This document shows positions 32,285 to 39,781 of a stretch of 39,781 bases of DNA, piece by piece. The stretch's first letter is position 1; each line of letters opens with the position of its first letter. Made by a program: the position numbers and the translations under genes. The stretch is taken from contig JACSRH010000256.1 of assembly GCA_014879855.1 (NCBI GenBank), positions 1 to 39,781 of the forward strand, read 5' to 3'. Below the pieces are notes generated by a model that made no database searches, had not been told where the DNA came from, and saw only the letters and a list, made by a program, of their open reading frames with translations. This DNA comes from Caldilineaceae bacterium. Lineage in GTDB: Bacteria; Chloroflexota; Anaerolineae; Caldilineales; Caldilineaceae.

Positions 32285-35200
32285 CGTTTTTGTTGTGCGG
32301 AGAATCTGCGCCAGGTGCTCCGGGCGCACAGGCTTGGTCAGGAAGGAATCCATGCCAGCGGCCAGACACGCCTCCTGATCCTCCACCATTGCTGCTGCCG
32401 TGACTGCTACAATACGGGGTTGGCGTGCTGCGGGCAAGGTGCGGCGAATCCTTTGCGTCGCCTCGATGCCATCCATTTCCGGCATGTGCATGTCCATCAA
32501 AACCAAGTCATAGGGTTGACGATGCAGCGCTTCAACCGCTTCCAGTCCATTAGTGGCAATATCGGCGGCGTAGCCAAGTTTTTCCAGCATACGCAACACG
32601 ACTTTTTGATTGACCAGATTATCCTCCGCCAATAAAATGCGCAGGGCAGCCGGTTGCTGGCGCAATTCGGCAAAGACGCCTGTCGAGAGCAGAGGATGTC
32701 GCTCCGTCTCCGCGCCGGGCTGCAATAGCCGCTCCAGAATTTGCAGCAGTTGGCGCTGTTTGATAGGACGCAAAAGATAATCCGCAGTGTGCAACAAATC
32801 GCTGGAAGAGGCGGCGCTGCCCACCGTCGTCACGGCCACGATCGGGCAAGTGCGATATTGGTTGTTTGCCCTCCACGCATCGGCAAACGCAGGGGCGTTT
32901 TTCAAGAGCCGCATATCGAGCAATAAAGCATCCGGTGCGCTGTCAGCTTGCTGAATCATAGCGGTCAATGCCTGTGCAGAGTCAACTCCCACGACCGTTG
33001 CTTGCCATCGTTGGAGCAGTCTCGTCACGTTGGCAAGCGTAGGGGGATGACCATCGGCTACCCAGATGCGCTTTGCCAGCAGGAAATCGGGTTGGGATGG
33101 TTCCTTGATCTTCTCCGCCACAGTCTCGACGCCGACTGTGCAATGAAAAGTCGAACCTTCTCCGACCGTGCTTTCCACCCAGATATCTCCCCCCATCAGC
33201 TGCGCCAGCCGCCTGCTGATTACCAGCCCCAGCCCTGTGCCGCCAAATCGTCGCGCCATCGAAGGATCCACCTGCGAAAATGGTTGAAAGAGTCGATCCA
33301 TGAGATGCGCCGGAATGCCGATGCCCGAATCGCGCACGGCCAGATGGAGACGCAGGGCGTCATCCTGCGTCTCCATTAGGGCTGTAACCTCGACTTCTCC
33401 CGTGTTGGTAAACTTGACCCCATTGCTAACCAAATTGACGAGAATTTGCCGCAATCGCGCCTGATCGCCCATCAGCCAGGGCGGGACGCTGTCGTCGATC
33501 CAGTAGGTTAGCTCAATACCCTGGGAGGCGACTTTACCGGCAAACAGATCGAAGGTTTCATCGATACACGCCGCCAGCTGAAAAGGTTGTTTTTCCGGGT
33601 GCATGTGACCCGACTCGATCTTGGAAAAATCGAGAATGTCGTTGATGACGGCGAGCAAGGCATCGCCGCTGGTGCGGATGGTTTCCACATAGTCGCGTTG
33701 CTCAGGCGTCAGTTCCGTGGCGAGCAGCAGGCTGGTCATCCCGATCACCGCGTTCATCGGGGTGCGGATCTCGTGGCTCATGTTGGCAAGGAAGATCGAT
33801 TTGGTGCGGCTGGCAGCTTCGGCCGCGGTGCGCGCCTGTTGTGCTTCCTGAAAAAGCCGCGCATTTTCCAGCGCTACAGCTACCTGGTCGGCGAAGGTTT
33901 GCAACCGTTTCGCATCCTCTTCAGTAAAGAAATCGAGTTGGCGTGAATCTACTGAAACAAAGCCAATCACTTCTCCCTGGCGGCGGATCGGCGCGGCCAG
34001 ATAGCTCAAAATCCAGCCATCACCGTCGACGCGCCGCCAGTGAGGATCTTCGTGTGTATTTGCAACGCGTAAAGGCAACTGCGTCTCCGTCATCGTGTGC
34101 AGATTATCGGTGTCGGCCAAGTCGTAGCGGAGAGAGAGGAAGCCTGACTCCGCAATGGCTGGCGCATAGCCGACCGACCGCACGACGCGCGCGCTGGTGC
34201 GACTCTCATCAAGCAACATGATATTGGCGGCATCATATTTGACGACGCGCCCAATATCTGCCAGCAGCCGGTCGAGCACGACGTCGAAGTCCAGCGAACT
34301 GACCATAGCAAGCGTCACATCGTGGAGCACCTCGATAAACTCCCGTTGTCTACGCTCCCGGCTCTCTGCGCGCTGGCGTTCGGCCAATTCCTGCTGCATG
34401 GCGCGATAGAGACGAGCATTATCCAGCGCCTGACCCGCCGCGCGCGCCACAGATTGCGCCACTTCAATTTCATGCTCGTCAAACGCATGCGGCTCGAACC
34501 AATCCAGACCGATCGTGCCGACAATTTCGTCGCGCACAAAGAGTGGCAGCAGCAACAGCGAGGCCACGCGCCGTTTACGCATCAATTCCCGAATCGGCGC
34601 CATGCGTGCGTCGTTCTCGACGTCCACGATCGCCAATGGCTGGCGTTTGGTCAAGACATATTCCGTGGTGGGGTTGTTCTGCACAGGGATCACGGCGCCG
34701 ACGACGCTGACCGAATGGCTGGGCACATACTCGGCGATCAACGTCAGGTTCTGCCCCGTACTGTCGAGCAGTGCGATGCCAGACTGCGGCGCGGCAAAGT
34801 GACGCGTCAGATCGCGGCAGATGTGATTGAGCGCCTGATCGAGGTCAAGCGTCGCCGCGTGGAGAATGGCGCGATTCAGCAGTTCCATCTCGCTCAGCCG
34901 GCGCGTCAATTCGCGTTGGGCAAGATGGCGCTCATTGAGTTCACGGCTGGCCTTTGCATAGAGTTGTGCATTTTCCAACGCAATGGCCGCCTGGTTGCAA
35001 AAGAAGTTCAAATGTCTGGCTTGTTCGATAGTAAAAAAATCAGGTTGTGCGCTGTCAAGCAAGAGAAAGCCCATCACATGGCCGCGGCTCACAATCGGCG
35101 CCCCCAATGACGAGCGAATCCAGTCAGCTTCCGGCAGGTGGAGCCAGTTCGGGTCGCCTGCGGTGTCAGCGATCAACACCGGCGCTAATGTCTGGCGCAT

Positions 35201-35713
35201 AGCCCCCAAATTACAAAATTTTTGTATCGCAAATGTTTGCCCGGCCAATTCGAGCGGCGCGCCAATGCCGGGCCGTGTGCTGACCGACCGCACAATACGC
35301 ACCGTGTCGGTGGCCTCATCGAGTAGCATCACGTTGGCAGCGTCGTGACCAACCACCCGGTTGACATTGACCAGGATGAGATCGAGCACTTCATCCAGGT
35401 CAAGCGTGCTGGTCAACGCATGTGCGCTGTCTTGCAGCGCCTCCACAAACATTTGCTGCGCATGCAGGATCGTTGGCGCGTGCGTCGCGGCAGGATGGAG
35501 CCAAGCGCGCCGCACTATCAAGGCCAGCATCCCCCCCATCAGAAAAATACTGACGCCGAGCAGAGCTCTGGCAAAAGTCTGGAACGGCAGCCATATAAAT
35601 CCAAAGCTTGCGGCCAGAGCCCCAATACCAATCGCCGCTATCATCCACAGGAGGAAAGTTCTGGGTAAAGATTGCGAAAACGTAGTTAGATGGGAGCGGT
35701 CTAGGAAGTGCAT
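32279..35713 (-). CDS. Membrane hybrid kinase: three GAF, kinase core, two receivers
   Basis: A protein of 1144 residues from the chosen start. Two hydrophobic helices (about 20-75) come first, then three GAF domains (about 90-255, 275-430, 460-615). GAF1 and GAF3 are clearly paralogous (ANVMLLDEATD versus ANIMLLDES, both with DFFT before the last helix). The kinase core has H647 in FLANMSHEIRTPM, a standard N-box (LVNLVSNGVKFT) and GTGLGLVISRRLAQL. The first receiver is degenerate: one acidic residue of the usual pair is Gly (VADGHPP) and the conserved Lys is Arg (LLRPIK), though LLLDMRLL is kept. The second is intact (LLAEDNLVNQK, LMDMHMPEMDG, LTKPVRPE). This resembles BarA-like hybrids. 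ATG 35713 has no ribosome site; the frame is open to 35920. Confidence 0.88.
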   Translation of the reverse strand: MHFLDRSHLTTFSQSLPRTFLLWMIAAIGIGALAASFGFIWLPFQTFARALLGVSIFLMGGMLALIVRRAWLHPAATHAPTILHAQQMFVEALQDSAHALTSTLDLDEVLDLILVNVNRVVGHDAANVMLLDEATDTVRIVRSVSTRPGIGAPLELAGQTFAIQKFCNLGAMRQTLAPVLIADTAGDPNWLHLPEADWIRSSLGAPIVSRGHVMGFLLLDSAQPDFFTIEQARHLNFFCNQAAIALENAQLYAKASRELNERHLAQRELTRRLSEMELLNRAILHAATLDLDQALNHICRDLTRHFAAPQSGIALLDSTGQNLTLIAEYVPSHSVSVVGAVIPVQNNPTTEYVLTKRQPLAIVDVENDARMAPIRELMRKRRVASLLLLPLFVRDEIVGTIGLDWFEPHAFDEHEIEVAQSVARAAGQALDNARLYRAMQQELAERQRAESRERRQREFIEVLHDVTLAMVSSLDFDVVLDRLLADIGRVVKYDAANIMLLDESRTSARVVRSVGYAPAIAESGFLSLRYDLADTDNLHTMTETQLPLRVANTHEDPHWRRVDGDGWILSYLAAPIRRQGEVIGFVSVDSRQLDFFTEEDAKRLQTFADQVAVALENARLFQEAQQARTAAEAASRTKSIFLANMSHEIRTPMNAVIGMTSLLLATELTPEQRDYVETIRTSGDALLAVINDILDFSKIESGHMHPEKQPFQLAACIDETFDLFAGKVASQGIELTYWIDDSVPPWLMGDQARLRQILVNLVSNGVKFTNTGEVEVTALMETQDDALRLHLAVRDSGIGIPAHLMDRLFQPFSQVDPSMARRFGGTGLGLVISRRLAQLMGGDIWVESTVGEGSTFHCTVGVETVAEKIKEPSQPDFLLAKRIWVADGHPPTLANVTRLLQRWQATVVGVDSAQALTAMIQQADSAPDALLLDMRLLKNAPAFADAWRANNQYRTCPIVAVTTVGSAASSSDLLHTADYLLRPIKQRQLLQILERLLQPGAETERHPLLSTGVFAELRQQPAALRILLAEDNLVNQKVVLRMLEKLGYAADIATNGLEAVEALHRQPYDLVLMDMHMPEMDGIEATQRIRRTLPAARQPRIVAVTAAAMVEDQEACLAAGMDSFLTKPVRPEHLAQILRTTKTS

Positions 35714-35872
35714 AAGCGTTTGAAGGAGATGCAGCGCAATATCACGAGAACAACAATGTGTTGATCTTACCGGCATAAACTGACACGCGCAACGGGCTTT
35801 TGTTGGATAGCAAGTACTTCTAGTAAATGGTATCGCATTAGCATATGTAGTGCATAACAGCACGCTCTGCGT

Positions 35873-35900
35873 TTGACATCCGTCTTGGTTCGCATAAGAT
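35873..35900 (+). promoter_or_regulatory. Sigma-70-like promoter for the C39-like gene
   Basis: A perfect TTGACA (35873-35878) is followed after 16 bases by TAAGAT (35895-35900), four of six matches to TATAAT. Transcription would start near 35907, giving a leader of about 55 bases before the GTG at 35962. It lies in the gap between two divergent genes (35714-35961), which otherwise shows no repeat or hairpin that I can support. No equally good promoter is seen for the hybrid kinase on the other strand. Confidence 0.5.
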
Positions 35901-35961
35901 CGTATCAAGCGGCGCGCCATTTTCGGGCAATAGGCGTCATCCTAAAAGAAAACAAGTATTC

Positions 35962-36555
35962 GTGCACCAGACGACTCCTGTCAGTGATTCTGATCAACCA
36001 GCGATTGCCAACATTCGGATTTGGTCGCCGTTGGTTCGCCAGCCTAACGGTTATACATGTGGTGTCGCTGCGTTGCAAAGTGTGCTACATTATTACGGCG
36101 TCTCAGTGCGTTTCGATGCTCTGTCCGCGGCGCTGGGCGCAAACCCGGAGCAAGGCACGAATTATCATCAAATAGCAGCTTATGCAGCAATGTGTGGCAT
36201 CGATGTGAGCATCTTTACCGAGATGCGCCTTGCTACACTGTGCGAGCTGATCGACGCGGGCATTCCCGTCATTGTCGCTTTGCAAGCGTGGGCGGATGTA
36301 TCATCGGGCGCTTACGCCGACGCGTGGAACGACGGTCATTATGCCGTCGTCATTGGATATGACAGGAAGCAATTTTATTTCATGGACCCTTCAACATTGG
36401 GCAACTATACCTATATGCCAACGCCGGAATTCCTGGTGCGCTGGCATGATTGTTATGAGGAAGCAGGCAAGACCATCTACTTGCATCGGTTCGGCATGGC
36501 GTTTCGTGGCTCCAACGTGGGTTTCGCCCCTGAGCGCATTATACGAATGCGATAA
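35962..36555 (+). CDS. C39-like papain-fold peptidase domain protein
   Basis: A 197-residue protein made of one papain-like domain of the C39 type. The active-site region is RQPNGYTCGVAALQSVLHYY, with the nucleophile Cys preceded by the usual Gln/Asn environment. The later His lies in DGHYAVVIGYD and the Asp in FYFMDPSTLGNY, in the expected order and spacing. C39 proteases process double-glycine leader peptides, usually fused to an ABC exporter. Here there is no transporter, no membrane helix and no signal peptide, so the role is open. It starts with GTG and has a weak ribosome site. It stands between two hybrid kinases, 43 bases before the second, and may be co-transcribed with it. Confidence 0.8.
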   Translation: MHQTTPVSDSDQPAIANIRIWSPLVRQPNGYTCGVAALQSVLHYYGVSVRFDALSAALGANPEQGTNYHQIAAYAAMCGIDVSIFTEMRLATLCELIDAGIPVIVALQAWADVSSGAYADAWNDGHYAVVIGYDRKQFYFMDPSTLGNYTYMPTPEFLVRWHDCYEEAGKTIYLHRFGMAFRGSNVGFAPERIIRMR

Positions 36556-36598
36556 GCTGAGAACAATCTCGTTCCATGCTTGAAACCTGATCATAGCT

Positions 36599-39500
36599 AT
36601 GCACAAAGCGTTCGATGATCCACAGCCAGACCTCACTCCCGGCGATGCTCATTCTCTACGAGCTGGGTTTGCCACTTGCATCCTTGCCGACCAGGTGAAT
36701 GATGCCATCTTTGTGTTGACAACCACTGGCAAAATTGTCTATGCCAATCTCGCCGCGCAGCGACTGGTGGGCGCCGACGATCAGCTCGCTGGCCGGCAAC
36801 TTTCACAGCTTTTGGGAGGTGGACAGGCGCGGCGTCATGCAGCGCTGATCCGCAGCGTCAACGCCCACGGCAACGCGGCGCTCGCCGAACTTCCGCACCG
36901 CTACGGCGCGGCTACGACCTGGTTCAGCGTGCACTATGCGCCCTTGCGCTGCGAGGCCAGCGCCCCCCTCATTCTTGCTACTCTCCGCGACGTGACGCTG
37001 GAAGTCGAGACCAGAGAGCGCCAGCAGCAAATCGCCGAAGAGCGCGATCTTCTCTATCGCGCCGGCGCCGAACTCGGCCGCTCGCTTGATCTGGATCATA
37101 TTTTCCCGACGATGCGCAGTTTGATCTCCGAGCGGATGGATTGCGACGTCCTCTATCTATCGTCTTTCGACCCCGAGACGGAACTGATCACCTGTCTCTT
37201 TGCCTGGCAAGATGGTCATGCGCTTGATATCACAAGCATTCCGCAGATCAAGCTGGCGCCGGAAGGGAAAGGCACACAGAGTCTCGCCATCCGCACCGGC
37301 CAGTCGATCCTGCTGACTGACTACAACGCGCAAAGGCGCACCAGCAGCAATTCGTATTACGTCAGCAAGACCGGCAGCGTGCAGGCCATTCAGGCGACTG
37401 AGGTGCCAGAGCAAGATCCCAATGTGCCGCGCGCGGCGCTCATCGTTCCGTTGAAGCTCAGCGATACCGTGCGCGGCGTGGTGCAAATTTTCAGCTATCG
37501 GCTCAATGCCTACAGCCAACGCGACCTACACCTGGTGGAGGCCATTGGGGTCCAGGTGTTGGTCGCGGTCAACAATGCACTGTTGTATCGCACGGTGCGA
37601 CAAGAGCAGGCAAAGCTCGAGGATCTCAACAAAACACTGGAACAGCGCGTTGCCGAACGCACAGCAAGGCTTGATGAAGCGCAGCGCATCGCTCACCTAG
37701 GCAGCCTGGACATCGATCTCGAACGCGCCGAGGCAACGCTTTCGGATGAAGCCTGCCGTATCTTGCGCATCCCCTCACACCAAACATTTTTGCCTCTACG
37801 TAAGTTGAGCGAGTTTATACTAGCCGAAGATCTGAATCACATCCTTGACCTATATCAGCAGTGTAATGATGAGGAAACACATGAATTGCAAATCCGTCTG
37901 TTGCGTGCAGATGGCGCCAATGGCTATGTGAACCTGCGTGCAAAATCAGTGCTGCAAGGCGGCCGCGTGGTGCGCATCGTCTGCACCGCCCTGGACGTCA
38001 CCGAGCAGCGCCGCGCGGAGCAAGAGCAACATCGCCAGAGCGCGATTCTGGAAGCAACGACCGACCTGGTTGCCAACTGGAACCCACAGGGCGAGTTGAC
38101 CTATCTCAACCTGGGCGGACGCCGCATGTTGGGCATCGGCCCTAATTTTGACATTGCCAACCTCTCGCTGCGTTCGATCTACGCAGCAAGCGCTTGGCCA
38201 ACCATCACACATGAGGCGATTCCGGTGGCGACGCGGCGCGGGGTCTGGGCAGGGGACAGTGTGATCCTCCATGCCGAAGGCGTCGAGATCCCGGTGTCGC
38301 AAGTGATCATTGCCCACCGCGACAATCACGCCACGGTCGAATACTACTCCACCATCATGCGCGATATGATGCTGCAAAAACAGGCGGAAGAAGCGCTGCG
38401 TCGCAGCCGCGACGAGTTGAGCTCGGCCAATACTGCACTCGAAAAAGCTGCGCGCCTGAAGGATGAATTCCTCGCCGGCATGAGCCATGAGCTGCGCACG
38501 CCGATGACCAGCATCTTGGGATTGACCGAGGCGCTGCGCGAGCAACTGTACGGGAACCTCAACGAAAAGCAACTGCGCGCCGTCACCACCATCGAACACA
38601 GCGGGCAACATCTGCTTGACTTGATCAACGACATTCTCGACCTCTCCAAGATCGAAGCAGGACAATTCCAGCTCCATCGCGCACTATTTTCGGTGGACGA
38701 AACCTGCATGGCCGCCTTGCAGATGATCAAAGGCATGGCGCAGCAGAAGCGCCAATCAGTTGGGTTTACGATCAACCTGACCTCAATCGAAATCGACGCC
38801 GACCAGCGCCGGCTCAAACAAATGCTCGTCAACCTGCTGAGCAATGCAGTCAAATTCACGCCAGAAGGGGGACAGCTCGGGCTGGATGTGCAGGCAGATG
38901 CGAAAGAATGCGTCGTGCAATTCCACGTTTGGGATCGGGGCATCGGCATTGCCCCAGAGGACTTTACGCGGCTCTTTCAGCCTTTTACGCAGTTGGATGG
39001 GCGACTCGCCCGCCAATATACAGGCACCGGTCTGGGGTTATCGCTCGTGCGGCGTATGGCCGAACTCCACGGTGGCAGCGTGACGCTTGCAAGCGCCGTC
39101 GGAGAGGGCAGCCGCTTCACGCTTAGTCTTCCCTGGCGCGCCAGCACCCGTCAGACAGAGGGTTCCTCGTCGCTTCATTCCGAAATGCCCTCTCCCTTGC
39201 TGTTGCAGCGCCGCCCACGACCAGACGAGCCAGTCGTGGTGTTGCTGGTGGATGATAACCTGGCGATGATGGAGATGTACGTCGACTATCTGCGCACCAC
39301 CGGATGCGTGGTGCATGTGGCCGAGGACGGTTTAGCTGCCCTTCGCGCGCTCGCCGAAATCCGTCCTGACGTCGTTTTGATAGACATCCAAATGCCCGGC
39401 ATGGATGGGCTTGAGGTGATCCGGCGCATCCGTAGCTGGCGCGACCCAGACATTGCCGCGGCTGCCGTGGTTGCATTGACGGCGCTCGCCATGCCCGGCG

Positions 39501-39613
39501 ACCGCGAGCGATGTCTCGACGCTGGCGCCGACGACTATCTCGCCAAACCAGTTTCACTCATCCGCGTGGGCGAGGTGGTCGAACGCCTTGCCAACGCACC
39601 GCGCACTCGCTAA
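36599..39613 (+). CDS. PAS-GAF-PAS-PAS hybrid histidine kinase with receiver
   Basis: A 1004-residue soluble hybrid kinase. Domains: PAS (about 25-140, IFVLTTTGKIVYANLAAQ), GAF (about 155-330), coiled coil (LEDLNKTLEQRVAERTARLD), PAS (about 355-475), PAS (about 485-600). The kinase core has H630 in LAGMSHELRTPM, the N-box LLSNAVKFTP and GTGLGLSLVRRMAEL. The C-terminal receiver has VDDNLAMM, phospho-acceptor D929 in LIDIQMPGMDG and lysine in YLAKPVS. The kinase core and its preceding coil are strikingly like those of the 30200-32284 kinase (SANTALEKAARLKDEFLAGM versus QANTALRGAARFKDEFMAMM), so the two are paralogues with different sensor halves. No DNA-binding partner is nearby. The ATG has only a weak ribosome site. 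Confidence 0.92.
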   Translation: MHKAFDDPQPDLTPGDAHSLRAGFATCILADQVNDAIFVLTTTGKIVYANLAAQRLVGADDQLAGRQLSQLLGGGQARRHAALIRSVNAHGNAALAELPHRYGAATTWFSVHYAPLRCEASAPLILATLRDVTLEVETRERQQQIAEERDLLYRAGAELGRSLDLDHIFPTMRSLISERMDCDVLYLSSFDPETELITCLFAWQDGHALDITSIPQIKLAPEGKGTQSLAIRTGQSILLTDYNAQRRTSSNSYYVSKTGSVQAIQATEVPEQDPNVPRAALIVPLKLSDTVRGVVQIFSYRLNAYSQRDLHLVEAIGVQVLVAVNNALLYRTVRQEQAKLEDLNKTLEQRVAERTARLDEAQRIAHLGSLDIDLERAEATLSDEACRILRIPSHQTFLPLRKLSEFILAEDLNHILDLYQQCNDEETHELQIRLLRADGANGYVNLRAKSVLQGGRVVRIVCTALDVTEQRRAEQEQHRQSAILEATTDLVANWNPQGELTYLNLGGRRMLGIGPNFDIANLSLRSIYAASAWPTITHEAIPVATRRGVWAGDSVILHAEGVEIPVSQVIIAHRDNHATVEYYSTIMRDMMLQKQAEEALRRSRDELSSANTALEKAARLKDEFLAGMSHELRTPMTSILGLTEALREQLYGNLNEKQLRAVTTIEHSGQHLLDLINDILDLSKIEAGQFQLHRALFSVDETCMAALQMIKGMAQQKRQSVGFTINLTSIEIDADQRRLKQMLVNLLSNAVKFTPEGGQLGLDVQADAKECVVQFHVWDRGIGIAPEDFTRLFQPFTQLDGRLARQYTGTGLGLSLVRRMAELHGGSVTLASAVGEGSRFTLSLPWRASTRQTEGSSSLHSEMPSPLLLQRRPRPDEPVVVLLVDDNLAMMEMYVDYLRTTGCVVHVAEDGLAALRALAEIRPDVVLIDIQMPGMDGLEVIRRIRSWRDPDIAAAAVVALTALAMPGDRERCLDAGADDYLAKPVSLIRVGEVVERLANAPRTR

Positions 39614-39647
39614 TCATCTGAACTAGACCCGAAAACATCCTTCTGAT

Positions 39648-39676
39648 TTGACAGTCCTCACGGCTGCGAGTACAAT
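39648..39676 (+). promoter_or_regulatory. Consensus promoter for tRNA-Glu
   Basis: TTGACA (39648-39653), exactly 17 bases, then TACAAT (39671-39676): eleven of twelve consensus bases at the ideal spacing. Transcription should begin near 39683, about 33 bases before the tRNA. This is the strongest promoter in the window, as expected for a stable RNA. Confidence 0.85.
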
Positions 39677-39715
39677 CAATTGCGTTCTGGGAGCACCACA
39701 AAGAACAAGTTGTGT

Positions 39716-39781
39716 GGCGCATTCGTCTAGAGGCCCAGGACACAGCCCTCTCAAGGCTGAGACACGAGTTCGAATCTCGTA
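39716..39781 (+). tRNA. tRNA-Glu (anticodon CTC), truncated by the window end
   Basis: The 5' acceptor strand GGCGCAT is followed by a D-arm (GTC-TAGAGGCCCA-GGAC region). The anticodon arm is CAGCC-CTCTCAA-GGCTG, giving anticodon CTC (reads GAG, Glu). The T-arm is ACGAG-TTCGAAT-CTCGT. The window stops at base 66, the first base of the 3' acceptor strand, which pairs with the T at 39722. About seven more bases and the CCA end lie outside. Confidence 0.93.

Noticed and set aside
35714..35920. N-terminal extension of the three-GAF hybrid kinase
   Set aside because: The extra residues are Cys- and Thr-rich without pattern and cover the divergent promoter; the membrane domain begins just after 35713. 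The start remains uncertain.

Overview
The window reads as a chromosomal stretch of a GC-rich, free-living bacterium, most likely a Chloroflexota (Anaerolineae/Caldilineae-like) genome. This is inferred from the gene mix (MmyB-type XRE regulator, ThuA and Gfo/Idh/MocA pair, PIG-L deacetylase, M19 dipeptidase, AI-2E family permease, large PAS/GAF hybrid kinases) and from several families of short intergenic repeats. No rRNA or marker protein is present to prove the lineage. There is no phage, transposase, CRISPR or plasmid gene.

Layout. (1) 1-5.6 kb is an accessory region of small exported proteins of unknown function with visibly lower GC than its surroundings. Three copies of one promoter module recur here: up to three CAAAAT boxes spaced 22-23 bp, then a -35, an 18-bp spacer and a -10. 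A family of identical-looping hairpins accompanies them. One gene carries an in-frame TGA that separates a signal-peptide domain from a beta/gamma-crystallin-like domain. Another ORF seems frameshifted. An XRE/MmyB-type regulator sits among them on the minus strand. (2) 5.6-8.3 kb holds a UbiB/AarF-family kinase and an EamA permease. (3) 8.4-17.4 kb is a compact minus-strand chemosensory operon: REC-histidine kinase, CheW, CheR-TPR, long CheW, double-HAMP MCP, CheA-REC and CheB. This is the Wsp gene set with the MCP relocated and the GGDEF output replaced by a REC-kinase. (4) 17.6-25.2 kb is mostly housekeeping: M19 dipeptidase (+), then a minus-strand run Maf, RsgA, PcrA/UvrD, AI-2E permease and Nudix hydrolase. 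(5) 25.4-28.9 kb is metabolic: Gfo/Idh/MocA oxidoreductase with ThuA, and an MFS transporter. (6) 29.0-39.6 kb holds a lipoprotein, a PIG-L deacetylase, three large orphan sensor kinases and a C39-like papain-fold protein. (7) The window ends inside a tRNA-Glu(CTC) gene with a textbook promoter.

How they fit together. The chemosensory operon should sense a stimulus through the membrane MCP, phosphorylate the CheA-REC protein, adapt through CheR/CheB, and pass phosphate to the REC domain of the operon's own kinase. No DNA-binding or GGDEF output is encoded in the window, so the final target lies elsewhere. The three orphan kinases likewise lack a local DNA-binding partner. The most novel-looking elements are the repeated promoter module of the secreted-protein region and the reorganised Wsp-like operon.
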